DNA of 64,000 nucleotides from Onthophagus taurus. Lineage: Eukaryota; Arthropoda; Insecta; Coleoptera; Scarabaeidae. The position numbers were made by a program, and so were the translations under genes. The notes under the pieces were generated by a model. That model did not search any database. It was not told where the DNA came from and worked only from the letters and a program-made list of their open reading frames with translations. This document shows, piece after piece, positions 12,809 through 23,345 of the stretch. Numbering within the stretch: the first letter of the stretch is position 1; each line of letters opens with the position of its first letter. The stretch lies in the NCBI RefSeq assembly GCF_036711975.1, contig NC_091967.1:27528001-27592000 (forward strand). Reading direction: 5' to 3'.

Positions 12809-13840
12809 ATGGAACAATTAGTAAAGAAGCGCGCCGTAATAGAATCACAAGTTACACGATTCGGTTCGTTCGTAGACGAAGTACAATTGGGTAATAAAAA
12901 CATCGCGGAATTAAAAACACGATTAAAACGATTAGAAAAATTATGGGACGAATTTGATAACATACAAACGGAAATCGAAGAAAACGAAAAAGGTGACGAA
13001 CAAAGTCAATCAACGGAACGCGAAACGTTTGAAAATAAATATTTTGAGGTTATTTCTCGCGCTGAAGGAATTACCGAATTAAATAAATCAGTCAACAAGA
13101 CAACAATCCTCGATACTTATTCACAATTTTCGGCTAATGTACCATCTTGGAATCTTCCTCAATTTAAAGGATCATACGAAGAATGGTTGAGATTTTTCGA
13201 ATTGTACAAATCGCTCGTACATGACAATGCAAGGTTAAATAAAATTCAGAAATTTTATTATTTACAATCTTGCTTGAAAGATGACGCTTTACGAATTATA
13301 AATTCACTCGAAATATCAGAAGCAAATTATGACGTAGCTATTGAGCTATTACGCGAAAGATATGAAAATAAAAAGGTAATCAAAAAACGGAATCACGTAA
13401 AAAACATTTTTGAGCTACAACCACTGACCCGAGAGTCGCACGTTAATTTAAGAAAACTTATCGACAATTTTCTAAAAGATTTTCGTTCTTTACAAACATT
13501 AGGTGAGCCAGTACAACATTGGGATAAACTTTTAATACATATTGTATCAATAAAATTAGATAAGCAAACACAACGAGAATGGGAAACTCATTCAAAAAAC
13601 ATTATCACGCCGAAATTGGATCAATTTTTAAAAGTTTTAAAAGAAAAATGCCAACTTCTTGAATCATTAGACGGTAAACTTGCAAATAAATTCAATGAAC
13701 GTACAAATGAAAAGGTATCAATGTATATTACTTCAAATAACGAAAAAACAGCCTTTTTGTCTTGCACTTTTTGCAAAAACAATGATCATTTTACATTCAA
13801 ATGCGAAAAATTATTAAAATTACCTATTAACGAACGTTAA
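12809..13840 (+). CDS. BEL/Pao gag, 3'-truncated
   Basis: An open frame of 343 codons encodes a capsid-type polyprotein. An N-terminal Lys/Glu-rich coiled-coil stretch (residues ~1-70) is followed by the BEL gag core (SWNLPQFKGSYEEW, about residue 112). The C-terminus holds one zinc knuckle (CTFCKNNDHFTFKC). The stop at 13838-13840 lies in the TTAA at which the Harbinger element inserted. The usual second Cys-rich part (SKSCQICLKHHYTILH) lies beyond the insertion, near 18425-18475, in a shifted frame. Some sequence was therefore lost as well as interrupted. Gag would assemble the particle that packages element RNA. Confidence 0.85.
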   Translation: MEQLVKKRAVIESQVTRFGSFVDEVQLGNKNIAELKTRLKRLEKLWDEFDNIQTEIEENEKGDEQSQSTERETFENKYFEVISRAEGITELNKSVNKTTILDTYSQFSANVPSWNLPQFKGSYEEWLRFFELYKSLVHDNARLNKIQKFYYLQSCLKDDALRIINSLEISEANYDVAIELLRERYENKKVIKKRNHVKNIFELQPLTRESHVNLRKLIDNFLKDFRSLQTLGEPVQHWDKLLIHIVSIKLDKQTQREWETHSKNIITPKLDQFLKVLKEKCQLLESLDGKLANKFNERTNEKVSMYITSNNEKTAFLSCTFCKNNDHFTFKCEKLLKLPINER

Positions 13841-13971
13841 GGTACGTTTTCCTCCATGGTCGCCGGTCGCCGACGACTGCGACTGAGTAGCGACGACTGA
13901 TTCGCCGACGAATTTTTTATTAGGTACGTTTTCCTCCATGGTCGTCAGTCGTCGACGTTTAGTTCGCAAGT

Positions 13972-16902
13972 AACCGGCGAGACGATAGCAACAAACTGCC
14001 CAGCAACAAACTTTTTCCTTTATATTTCCACCTACTTCTAGGGCCCATATCTTTGTTATTTAGAAACATAGCGAAAAACTAAGCACACGGTTGGAAAGCT
14101 TGGTCTTTTCTCTATCTTAAACCGAGTTTTCGTCCGCCGATATGTTGATAATAAGAGCAAGAAAAAATAAGAAACGTCGCGCTGCATTCAATTTACCTTA
14201 AAATTACCAAACTTCACGGCCTTGTGCAGCCGTTACCAGACAAAAATTTAATAAATGGTTTACATATTCGGAAAGAGCTGACCTTGGACTATCTTATTCC
14301 GAGTTTTCGTCCGTCCATATCTGTCAGCGTCTGTAAAAAAAACGCTCCTGAAAAAGAGTCTACAGTTGGCAACAAACTTTACCTTTGTATTTCCATCTAC
14401 TTTTCGGACGGATATCTTTGTTACTTATAACGCTAGCGAAAAACTAAGCACACGGTTGGAAAGCTTGGTCTTTTCTCTATCCTAAACCGAGTTTTCGTCC
14501 GCCGATATGTTGATAATGAGAGCGCGAAAAAAATTAGGAAAGTCGCGCTGCATTCAATGTACCTCAAAATTACCAAACTTCACGGCCTTGTGCAGCCGTT
14601 ACCAGATGGAAATTTAATAAATGGTTTACATATTCGTAAATAGCTGACCTTGGACTATCTTATTCCGAGTTTTCGTCCGTCAATATCTGTCAGCGTCTGT
14701 CAAAAAAACGCCCCTGAAAAGGAGCCTACAGTTGGCAACAAACTTTACTTTTGTATTTCCATCTATGTACTTTTCGGACGGATATCTTTGTTATTTATAA
14801 CGCTAGCGAAAAACTAAGCACACGGTTGGAAAGCTTGGTCATTTCTCTATCTTAAACCGCTATTTTCCTCCGCCGATATGTCGATAATGAGAGCAAAAAA
14901 AAATAAGAAACGTCGCGCTGCCACGAATTTTTGCCGCGGCTAAACCACGCTTAGGTGAATAACTCTCTTATATGACGTGGAGAAAACTCTAGAACTATAT
15001 TCATCTTATGGGAAATTTTCTGCTCTTTTCAACGGTATATAACACATCTCAATCACACGTTTGCACAATCGTTTTTCAGCCCAGCAACAAACTTTCCCCT
15101 TGTATTTCCGTCTACTTTTCGGTCCAATATTTTCGTTATCTAGAAAAATAGCGAAAAATTTGCAGCCCTTATTAGAAGGAAATTCAACAAATGGTTTACA
15201 TATTCGAAAAGAGCTAACCTTGGCCTGTCTTATTTCGAATTTTCATTTACAGACGCCGTCAATATCTGCCAGCGTCTGTAAAAAAAACGCACCTGAAAGA
15301 CAACCTACAGGTAGCAGAACGCAATCATTTCTTAACCTAACTTTCTTATATGATGAAGGAAAAATTGGAACAAAGTTTTACCTGAGAGAGAATCCTAACT
15401 TCATTTCATGTTGACAGATAATTTTTCATTCACTATTAATTTATTTAAAACCGTTTAAAAACATATAAGTACGAAGGGTTTCACGGCCGGTGTTAATAAA
15501 ACTAACACTAGCACTATCACTACAACTAACACTAGACCTAGAACTAGAAACTTTCGGGTTGAGCCGTGCGTTTTTTGAAAAAATTTTTGACGTTTCGGGT
15601 GCCATGTTGCAACCTTCTTCAGAAAACAAGTTGGAAGCGAACCCGAAAGTTTCTAGTTCTAGGTCTAGTGTTAGTTCTAGTGATAGTGCTAGTGTTAGTT
15701 CTAGTTTTAGTTTTACGTTTAGAAACATGTGAAACTGTTCAAAAAGGAAAGATTATTTCATGTTACACCTATTTTATCAGAATCTGGAAGAATTTGAGTG
15801 ATTTTAGACTCGAATTGTTGAATTGTGTTTTGATGGTTTTGAATCTGGTAACGTTACCAACTTTGCATTTTAACTCAGTTCATCAATTTGAAAAACGCGT
15901 ATGCAAACGCGTAAGCGAAGTGCGTCGGACACCGTTGGAAAGAGCAGAAAATTTGGTAATTTTGAGGTAAATTGAATGCAGCGCGACGTTTCTTATTTTT
16001 TCTTGCTCTTATTATCAACATATCGGCGGACGAAAACTCGGTTTAGGATAGAGAAACGACCAAGCTTTCCAACCGTGTGCTTAGTTTTTCGCTATCTTTC
16101 TAGATAACCAAAATATTGGCCCGAAAAGTAGACGGAAATACTAGGGAAAAGTTTGTTGCTGGGCTGATAAACGATTGTGCAAACGTGTGATTGAGATGTG
16201 TTATATACCGTTGAAAAGAGCAGAAAATTTCCCATAAGATGAATATAGTTCTAGAGTTTTCTCCCCGTCATATAAAAGAGTTATTGACCCAAGCGTGGTT
16301 TAGCCGCGGCAAAAATTCGTGGCAGCGCGACGTTTCTTATTTTTTCTTGCTCTCATTATCAACATATCGGCGGACGAAAACTCGGTTTAAGATAGAGAAA
16401 CGACCAAGCTTTCCAACCGTGTGCTTAGTTTTCCGCTAGCATTATAAATAACAAAGATATCCGTCCGAAAAGTACATAGATGGAAATACAAAAGTAATGT
16501 TTGTTGCCAACTGTAGGCTCCTTTTCAGGACCGTTTTTTTTACAGACGCCGACGAATATTGACGGACGAAAACTCGGAATAAGATAGTCCAAGGTCAGCT
16601 CTTTCCGAATATGTAAACCATTTATTGAATTTCCATCTGGTAACGCCTGCACAAGGCCATAAAGTTTGGTAATTTTAAGGTAAATTGAATGCAGCGCGAC
16701 GTTTTTTATTTTTTCTTGCTCTTATTATCAACATATCGGCGGACGAAAACTCGGTTTAAGAAAGAGAAAAGACCAAGCTTTCCAACCGTGTGCTTAGTTT
16801 TTCGCTATCTTTCTAAATAACAAAGATATGGGCCCTAGAACTAGGTGGAAATATAAAGGAAAAAGTTTGTTGCTGGGCGGTTTGTTGCTATCGTCTCGCC
16901 GG
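13972..16902. mobile_element. Large foldback element with tandem-repeat arms
   Basis: An exact 9-bp direct repeat, TTCGCAAGT, lies at 13963-13971 and 16903-16911. The outer ends are inverted (CCGGCGAGACGATAGCAACA at the left, mirrored at 16880-16902). Each arm has about three tandem units of ~345-370 bp. The phrase AAGCACACGGTTGGAAAGCT recurs near 14080, 14447 and 14817, and inverted near 16060, 16405 and 16772. The centre holds a palindrome of CTAGAA/CTAACA-type hexamers. The open frames in the arms are repeat artefacts, not genes. It lies wholly inside the Harbinger element. Confidence 0.8.
15490..15725. repeat. Palindrome of CTAACA/CTAGAA hexamers at the foldback centre
   Basis: The left half runs through ACTAACACTAGCACTATC and ends in ACTTTCGGGTT. 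The right half is the reverse complement, ending in GATAGTGCTAGTGTTAGTTC. The ~90-bp spacer contains GACGTTTCGGGTGCCATG. It was probably a separate insertion. Confidence 0.7.
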
Positions 16903-17071
16903 TTCGCAAGTATACAGTATATATTGTGTATTTTTTTAGACTCGAGACAAAACGTATAAAGATGAACAAAGTACGACAAAGAAATTTGATTTTAATGTTA
17001 TTAAATTATCAAGAAGAAGAGGAAAATTTACTTCTTTCTTTAGTTTAGGAAAGTGAAGAAAAAAAAATATA

Positions 17072-17895
17072 CATGTTTCAGCGGAAAAAATTGGAAGGAT
17101 TTTAATCAATATTGGTAAATCAGTATTTAAAAGATAATGAAACCAGATTTAAAGAGTTTTTTCGAATCACACGCCATCAATTTAATTATATATTGGAACT
17201 CATCCAAGATGATCTTGTAACAAAACCCTACAACCGTGTGAAGGACCCAATAACACCAGGAGAAAAATTGGCAATAACGTTAAGGTAAGCAAATTTCCTT
17301 TATTTTTACTATATTGTAAGTAAAAATTTCTGTATGTGTACATTGGATCCTATGGGAAAGAGGGTGATGCAGGAATTTTGTCAAAATCTGAGATTGGACA
17401 ACAAATTTACGGTGAAAAATTCAATTTCCCTCCACCTGCATTACTTCCCCGTTCAAAAAATGTAATTTTACCGCATGTTATTGTTGGAGATGATGCGTTT
17501 AAACTTGACAAATATGTCATGAAACCTTACCAAAAAAGCAAGTTTTAGAGGACAAAAAGAAAGCAGTTTTTAATTACAGACTGTCTCGAGCTAGAAGAGT
17601 AACAGAAAACGCTTTTGGTATACTTTGCCATGTATTTCGAATTTTTTTTTCTCCTATTAATGTAAAATCTAGCACTGCTGATCTAATTATTCTTGCTTGC
17701 TGTTGTATACATAATATGTTGCGTAACGAATGTACACTTAACAATCCTAGACGAATGAATTTAGAGGAAAACCTTTTTCCACTTCCTACTGAAAATATGA
17801 TTCCTCTCAAAGGAACAGGAGGATTTGCTTGCGCCTAAGGTTTTCAAGTACGTAGCAGATTTGCAGATTATTTTGCAAGCGAAGGTGCCGTAATC
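17072..17895 (+). pseudogene. HARBI1-like (PIF/Harbinger) transposase, broken
   Basis: The first part (17072-17284) reads RFKEFFRITRHQFNYILELI, the N-terminal domain of HARBI1-like nucleases. The middle, with the first catalytic Asp, is deleted. The frame resumes near 17340 with GSYGKEGDAG and IVGDDAFKL, the region of the second catalytic Asp. A frameshift near 17548 is followed by NYRLSRARRVTENAFGILCH, the conserved C-terminal block bearing the catalytic Glu. At least one stop (near 17108), a deletion and a shift make it inactive. The domain order matches DDE_Tnp_4 transposases. Confidence 0.8.
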
Positions 17896-17951
17896 TGGCA
17901 AGAAAGCAAAGTTTAACATTAGCCTATTATCTTGTACTATTCGTTAATTAA

Positions 17952-18173
17952 CTAACAAATAAAATTAATTGCAGTTCTTAAAAACATACCACTTTTATTT
18001 AAATCTTCCGCAATTCTTTTCCCAACAGATTCTTTTTCCATCTGAAATTTATATTTTTCGTTTTTCGGATCATAAATCTGCGGATAATTCGAAATTAAAA
18101 GAACAAGTTGTTCATCATCGGTACTAGAAAAATCTTCCATACTTTTAACGTGTTGGTGAACTGAGTTAAACAT
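17952..18173 (-). pseudogene. MADF-like DNA-binding protein fragment of the Harbinger element
   Basis: A 73-codon minus-strand frame contains EQLVLLISNYPQIYDPKNE and then KESVGKRIAEDL. This is the pattern of a MADF/Myb-like domain (L..LV...P.LYD......K....W..IA..L). Autonomous Harbinger elements usually carry such a second protein, which helps the transposase find DNA and the nucleus. The frame stops soon after the domain and the rest of the protein is missing. It is convergent with the transposase frame. Confidence 0.55.
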
Positions 18174-18620
18174 ACCTACTGTTTTATAAAGTCTACCTAA
18201 ATTCGCAAGCGACCAATTCGCTTGTATGCTCCCAAAGCAGACAGGCTACTAGTCGCCAGGCGAAGGGCGCCTAAGTCGTCGTGAGGAAAACATACAGATC
18301 TAAAATACGTTGCATGTGTACATACTTGCGAAATAGTCGCCGCTACTTAGTCGCAGTCGTCTACGATCGGCGACCATGGAGGAAAACGTACCTTAAAATC
18401 CGGTCGTACTCCTAATAAATGCAACAGCAAAAGTTGTCAAATTTGTCTGAAACACCATTATACTATTTTACATGACAAAAATTTTCATTTACGTCAAAGA
18501 CAAGCTACTAATATTAAAGCACACGTTAGTCGAAGCGAAATATCAAAAATTGATCACGATACCAAACAAAGTCGTTGGAGCGACGACGAACAAGAAAACG
18601 ATGAGAAACCGCCAATCACT

Positions 18621-19847
18621 ATGACATCACAAAGTTATATTCCTAAAACAAGACAAATAATTTTGCCAACTGCTATTATTAATGTTTACAATAAGCACGG
18701 AGAATTCGTTAAATGTCGTGCGTTGCTGGATTCGGGCAGTCAATCAAATTTTTGCACCAAATTTCTGTTCGATAAATTTCAGTTAACGGGAAAAGATATA
18801 GCTGCACCTGTTTCCGGTATTAGCCAAAGCATTTGCAACATAACTTGTAAAACAGAGACAATTATGAAATCAGCATTATTGTTATTAAGAAAACTAGCAA
18901 AAAATTCAAATTTACGGCAGGAGTATAATAATTTCTTAAAAGAATATGAGGATTTAGGCCACATGACTCTTACTTCTTTCGATAAGTGTGATTATGACAT
19001 TGTGATTTATTTGCCTCACCATGCTGTGATAAAACAAACGAGTAGCACTACTAAAGTAAGAGTGGTATTTGATGCTTCAGCGAAGACGACATCAGGCTTA
19101 AGTTTGAATGACGTTTTAAAGGTTGGCCCAAAAATCCAGAGTGATTTGTTCGATATAGTTGTTCGAATGAGAATGCACCCGATAGTGATAACCGCAGACG
19201 CAGAAAAGATGTACAGAATGATCCTTATTCATAAAACACAAAGAGATTTTCAAAGAATATTATGGCGATACGACCCTAATGATGAAATAAAGCCGTATCG
19301 TTTGAACACAGTTACTTACGGCACATCTAGTACATCATTTTTAGCAACACGTGTTTTACATCAGGTTGTCTTGAATTGTAGAAATTCTAACGCAGTAGCT
19401 TCTAACATCATATTACGAGATTTTTACATGGATGATTTGATAACTGGTTCTGATGATTGGCAAGAAGCATTGAAAATTAAAGATGAACTTGCTAGTATAT
19501 TGGCGAAATCGGGCTTGAAATTAAGAAAATGGCAATCGAACGATAGCAGGGTTCTACACAATGAGAACAACCAGCTAGACAAATTTCAGATTAACGACGG
19601 AACTGAGACGAGAGCGTTGGGAATTGTTTGGCATCCACGAGAAGACACTTTACATTACAGTACCGATTTTGAAATTAAAAATGACAAAATTACCAAACGG
19701 GTTATATTATCACAGGTGGCGCGAATATTCGATCCTTTGGGTCTCATTAATCCATGTATTATGAAAGCTAAGCTAATTTTACAAGAATTTATGCAATTAC
19801 AAAGCGATTGGGATGATGAAATTCCGGACTGTTTAAAACAAAAATGA
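18621..19847 (+). CDS. BEL/Pao pol, first part: protease and reverse transcriptase (damaged)
   Basis: The open frame of 408 codons begins inside the polyprotein; its first Met is not the true start. CRALLDSGSQSNF at about residues 36-48 is the aspartic protease active-site region. The ~200-250 residues normally lying between protease and reverse transcriptase are missing (jump near 18870-18890). Reverse transcriptase follows, with KVRVVFDASAKT, the catalytic Asp in TADAEKMYR, and YMDDLITG at about residues 273-280. The frame closes at 19845-19847, just before the RNase H region. Reverse transcription would take place in the element's particle. Confidence 0.85.
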   Translation: MTSQSYIPKTRQIILPTAIINVYNKHGEFVKCRALLDSGSQSNFCTKFLFDKFQLTGKDIAAPVSGISQSICNITCKTETIMKSALLLLRKLAKNSNLRQEYNNFLKEYEDLGHMTLTSFDKCDYDIVIYLPHHAVIKQTSSTTKVRVVFDASAKTTSGLSLNDVLKVGPKIQSDLFDIVVRMRMHPIVITADAEKMYRMILIHKTQRDFQRILWRYDPNDEIKPYRLNTVTYGTSSTSFLATRVLHQVVLNCRNSNAVASNIILRDFYMDDLITGSDDWQEALKIKDELASILAKSGLKLRKWQSNDSRVLHNENNQLDKFQINDGTETRALGIVWHPREDTLHYSTDFEIKNDKITKRVILSQVARIFDPLGLINPCIMKAKLILQEFMQLQSDWDDEIPDCLKQK

Positions 19848-19871
19848 TCAAATTTTATTAAAAGCATCAAA

Positions 19872-21938
19872 ATGATAAGCAAAATAGCAATACCAAGACC
19901 GGTTACTGTAGCAAAGGTAGTGTCAATTACATTACATGGATTTTCCGATGCTTCGCAGGTCGCTTACGGTGCATGCATTTACGTTTGTTCGAGCAATGAT
20001 AATGGCGAAAAATCATCTCATTTGATTTGTTCAAAATCCCGAGTCGCACCTATTAAACAAATATCGATAGCTCGATTGGAATTATGCGGAGCATTTTTGC
20101 TTGCTCAATTGATGACAAAAATTAAATCAATAATGTTAACAAATGAAAAAATACAAATAAAAAATGTTTATTATTGGACAGATTCAAGCATTGTTCTTTC
20201 GTGGCTGAATTCCGAATCGCATAAATGGAAAATTTTTGTGGCTAATCGCGTCGCGGAGATACAAAGATTGACAGAGCGCGAAATGTGGAAACATGTTCCA
20301 ACAGCTGATAATCCAGCAGACTTTGTTTCACGCGGTCTTAATCCCGACGAATTGCGAAATAAAGAATGTTGGTGGAAAGGTCCCGAATGGATAACATTAG
20401 AAGAAACGCATTGGCCCCAGAACCACACGGTAACGATAGACGACGTACCTGAAGCTCGAAAGCAAAATATTAATTTTTCATATTTGATAGTGAATGACTT
20501 CGATATATGTACCCGCTATTCAACATTTTTAAAATTACTACATGTTATGGCATACCTACTTCGTTTTGTAAACAACATAAGATCAGAAACTAAATTAAGC
20601 GGTTTACTTTCTTTGGAAGAACTAAATAATGCTACAATAAAACTATGCAAACTTGTGCAAAACCAATCTTTTATACAAGAAATATCTCTTTTGCAACAAG
20701 GAAAAATGGTTCATAAACAAAGTAAATTAGTATGCTTAAATCCATTTTTAGATAACAATAACTTAATTCGTATAGGAGCACGTTTAAGGCACTCCGAATT
20801 ATCTTACAATGAGAAGTTTCCAATAGTTTTACCTGCAAAACATCATTTTGTCAAATTAATTGTTAAGTATTATCATCATAAATACTTACACGCTGGTCCA
20901 CAATTCGTTTTATCCCGTATTAGAAGTAAATTTTGGCCACTGGATGGTAGAAATACCGTACGTAGATATTTGAGAAATTGTACAACTTGCTTCAGAGTCA
21001 AACCGTTAAATGTTGATCAATTGATGGGCGATTTACCAGATTTCAGAGTAACACGTACACGACCATTTGCAGCAAACGGTTTAGATTATGCAGGTCCATA
21101 TTTAATAAAAGATAGTAAGAGTAGAAGTCGTGTGGAACTTAAGGCTTATTTATGTATATTTGTCTGCTTGGCTACAAAAGCTGTACATTTGGAACTGGTA
21201 ACACAACTGACCTCAGAAGCTTTCATGAACGCCTTTAAACGTTTTGTATCGCGCAGAGGACTTTGCAGGACTGTTTATTCAGATAATGGAACCAATTTCG
21301 TTGGCGCTAATAATGATTTAAAGAACTTATATAACCTTATTAAAGAGACAGCTAAGGATGAAAATTATTATTCATACTTTGTTGACAATCAGATAACATG
21401 GCACTTTATCCCACCAAGGTCTCCGCATTTCGGTGGTCTTTGGGAATCGGCAGTAAAATCTTTTAAATTCCATATTAAGAGAGTTTTAGGTGAAACTAAA
21501 TTAAATTTTGAACAATTTTATACGTTGCTTACTCAAATTGAAGCAATCCTAAATTCCCGTCCAATATTACCTTTATCCTCTGATCCCACGGACCTAGAAC
21601 CGCTTACACCTGGACATTTTTTAATTGGACAACCACTACAAGCAATACCTCAAGAGAACGTTGTCGACGTACCAACCAACCGTTTAAACAATTTTAAACA
21701 ACAGCAACAATTGTTGCAAAGATTTTGGCGTGTTTGGAATCATGAATACCTACACACCTTACAACAACGTTCAAAATGGACGCGCAATAATCATGACGTC
21801 CAGATTGGAACCATGGTTTTGTTGAAAGAGCAAAACATACCTCCACTACAATGGCATTTAGGCCGTGTAGAAGAACTATATCCCAGCCAGGACCATATAG
21901 TGCGTGTAGTGTTAGTACGGACAAGAAGCGGCATATAG
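19872..21938 (+). CDS. BEL/Pao pol, second part: RNase H and integrase
   Basis: The 688-codon frame starts with RNase H (HGFSDASQVAYGACIYV, residues ~22-38; ARLELCGA; YWTDSSIVLSWL; TADNPADFVSRG). It continues with the His-Cys zinc motif of the integrase (HHKYLHAG ... NCTTCFRVKP). The catalytic core has GLDYAGPY, VYSDNGTNF and SPHFGGLWESAVK, supplying the two Asp and the Glu. A BEL-type C-terminal region follows, to RVVLVRTRSGI. The frame ends one base out of register with the typical final segment, which remains readable to a stop at 21968. This is a single-base loss rather than a native end. Confidence 0.88.
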   Translation: MISKIAIPRPVTVAKVVSITLHGFSDASQVAYGACIYVCSSNDNGEKSSHLICSKSRVAPIKQISIARLELCGAFLLAQLMTKIKSIMLTNEKIQIKNVYYWTDSSIVLSWLNSESHKWKIFVANRVAEIQRLTEREMWKHVPTADNPADFVSRGLNPDELRNKECWWKGPEWITLEETHWPQNHTVTIDDVPEARKQNINFSYLIVNDFDICTRYSTFLKLLHVMAYLLRFVNNIRSETKLSGLLSLEELNNATIKLCKLVQNQSFIQEISLLQQGKMVHKQSKLVCLNPFLDNNNLIRIGARLRHSELSYNEKFPIVLPAKHHFVKLIVKYYHHKYLHAGPQFVLSRIRSKFWPLDGRNTVRRYLRNCTTCFRVKPLNVDQLMGDLPDFRVTRTRPFAANGLDYAGPYLIKDSKSRSRVELKAYLCIFVCLATKAVHLELVTQLTSEAFMNAFKRFVSRRGLCRTVYSDNGTNFVGANNDLKNLYNLIKETAKDENYYSYFVDNQITWHFIPPRSPHFGGLWESAVKSFKFHIKRVLGETKLNFEQFYTLLTQIEAILNSRPILPLSSDPTDLEPLTPGHFLIGQPLQAIPQENVVDVPTNRLNNFKQQQQLLQRFWRVWNHEYLHTLQQRSKWTRNNHDVQIGTMVLLKEQNIPPLQWHLGRVEELYPSQDHIVRVVLVRTRSGI

Positions 21939-22097
21939 TGCCGTTGCAAACGTTTGTCCGTTACCGATAGATGAAGATTAACTCAGTTCAGGGAATATAT
22001 TTTACAAATATTATATATTCCTATTTTTCTACAAATTTGTATTTGTTTTCATTTATGTATGTTAGTTTTAAATATTGATATTTCAAGGCTGGCGGCA

Positions 22098-22332
22098 TGT
22101 TCTGTCTGGTGTTTTTGTTTTTTTTGACTTAGAGTAATATTTGGTTATTTTTAAGTTGTAAGTTGGCAGCTAAATAAAAATGGACACTTCCTGTCGAATG
22201 AGAAAGGGTGTTAGGTGCGTTTTAGTTATCCTTTAGACAATTAAACCTAAATCTACGAATGTCACTAAATTAAAAACAAGAAAATAAAGAAATACAGTTC
22301 ATTTCAAAATAAATAGCATACAGAACACAACA
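22098..22332 (+). repeat. BEL 3' LTR, apparently full length (235 bp)
   Basis: It begins TGTTCTGTCTGG after a GGCGGCA purine-rich tract and ends GAACACAACA. The last 105 bp match the 5' LTR piece. It contains AATAAA-type signals near its end. Confidence 0.75.
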
Positions 22333-22387
22333 ACAGCAATCAAATTGATTGTCACCTCAATATCAGTGATTGCTCAAAAATTGCTAA

Positions 22388-22792
22388 TTGACGAACCATC
22401 ATACCAAATTAGTCAGCAGTAATGACTGCAATAACTACATTGTTCATAATGTTCCCATTGTTGACATAAATACCGAACTTTTCTACCAGCAGGGTATACA
22501 GGCTCTTGAAAGTGCCACCAATGAAAAGATATCTGATTCGCACTATAAAAGCTGCGTTCAATGTAGATGTAACAACGTAACCTTGCATGTCACGGGCGGC
22601 AATCATCTCTTCATTGACATTGAATGCTTACAGTTGGTACGGCTTGCAGAAAATGTGGGTTATACTAACTGGCCAGGGGTATTCTGCATTTCAGATATTC
22701 CTTGTACATTAATGTTTGGCGAGTTAACTTATCATCTAATTTCTGTAACAGAATATGTTATCTCGTACATTCACCGAATAAATGGGAAATAA
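22388..22792 (+). CDS. ORF with CxxC pair, resembling ubiquitin-peptidase-like domains of repeats
   Basis: The open frame has 134 codons. SCVQCRC supplies a CxxC pair and is followed by GNHLFIDIECL and a Trp/Gly segment before the end. This order (zinc-binding CxxC, 'hydrophobic-D-x-E', later His/Tyr block) loosely recalls C19 peptidase-like domains sometimes found in insect transposon ORFs. No catalytic Cys box is visible, so the function is unknown. It lies just right of the BEL 3' LTR, within the outer inverted-repeat element, and may be that element's own truncated gene. Confidence 0.35.
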   Translation: MTNHHTKLVSSNDCNNYIVHNVPIVDINTELFYQQGIQALESATNEKISDSHYKSCVQCRCNNVTLHVTGGNHLFIDIECLQLVRLAENVGYTNWPGVFCISDIPCTLMFGELTYHLISVTEYVISYIHRINGK

Positions 22793-22974
22793 AAGAAAAT
22801 TACAACAGAAAAGAAAACTCGCATTATTAGTTTACGTAAAAAGATATAAAATGTTATAATAAAAATAAAAGTTTCAAAAACAAATGAAAAGTCTAAATAA
22901 ATAAAAAAGAAAATAAAATAAGCCAAAAAAAAATAAATAAAGAAAAATGGAACTAGAACTACTACACACTTTCA

Positions 22975-23345
22975 GCGGTATTCTCAAAAATCAAAAAATC
23001 TCTGTATTTTGGAACCGGTTGAGGTACAAACGAAATCGAAAGTGGTACGAAAGCATAAAAACGATTCTCTTTCGGACTCCATAGACCGTTCTGTGATATC
23101 TGCATTAATAACGGAGATACACCCTTTCAGCGGTATTCTGAAAAATCGCTGTATTTTGGAACCGGTTGAGGTACAAACGGGAACAAACGATTCTTTTTCG
23201 AACTCCATAGACCATTTTGTGATAACTCATTAATAACGGAGATACACACTTTCAGCGGTATTCTTAAAAATAAACAAATCGCTGTATTTTGGAACCGTAT
23301 GAGGTACAAACGAAATCGAAAGTGGTACAAACGATTCTCTACCGA
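22975..23345 (-). repeat. Tandem repeat arm, right (inverted copy)
   Basis: Units such as CGCTGTATTTTGGAACCG and GAGGTACAAACG recur near 23010, 23150 and 23280, in opposite orientation to the left arm. The open frames here are repeat artefacts. Confidence 0.75.

Larger units (their letters stand above)
13841..18392 (+). mobile_element. PIF/Harbinger-type element inside BEL, flanked by TTAA
   Basis: The ends are inverted: GGTACGTTTTCCTCCATGGT at 13841 and its mirror ending at 18392, with imperfect matching continuing for ~60 bp. A second copy of the end motif occurs at 13923. TTAA flanks both sides (13837-13840, 18393-18396); Harbinger elements usually duplicate TWA, so the exact 3-base call is ambiguous. 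Inside are a HARBI1-like transposase remnant (17072-17895) and a minus-strand MADF-like frame (17952-18173), the two-gene set usual for this superfamily. A 2.9-kb foldback element occupies the left part. Confidence 0.8.
11481..22332 (+). mobile_element. BEL/Pao LTR retrotransposon, with nested insertions
   Basis: The element carries a partial 5' LTR, a tRNA-primer-like site, gag, and pol (protease, reverse transcriptase, RNase H, integrase) and a 3' LTR, all on the plus strand. It is interrupted by a MULE-like element (11816-12808) and by a PIF/Harbinger element (13841-18392). The coding part is broken by an internal deletion between protease and reverse transcriptase, by a frame break before RNase H and by a one-base loss near the integrase end. 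It cannot be autonomous as it stands. Gene order and the H2C2/DDE integrase place it in the BEL/Pao group rather than Ty3 or copia. Confidence 0.9.

Noticed and set aside
12625..12963. 112-codon minus-strand open frame overlapping the start of gag
   Set aside because: It runs through the MULE-like end and the antisense of gag with no domain signature; the frame exists because both are AT-biased.
14224..16979. Several 60-130-codon open frames in the foldback arms
   Set aside because: The same peptides recur in mirrored repeat units (for example the 'NGLHIRKELTLDYLIPSF' stretch in three places), so they are repeat artefacts rather than genes.
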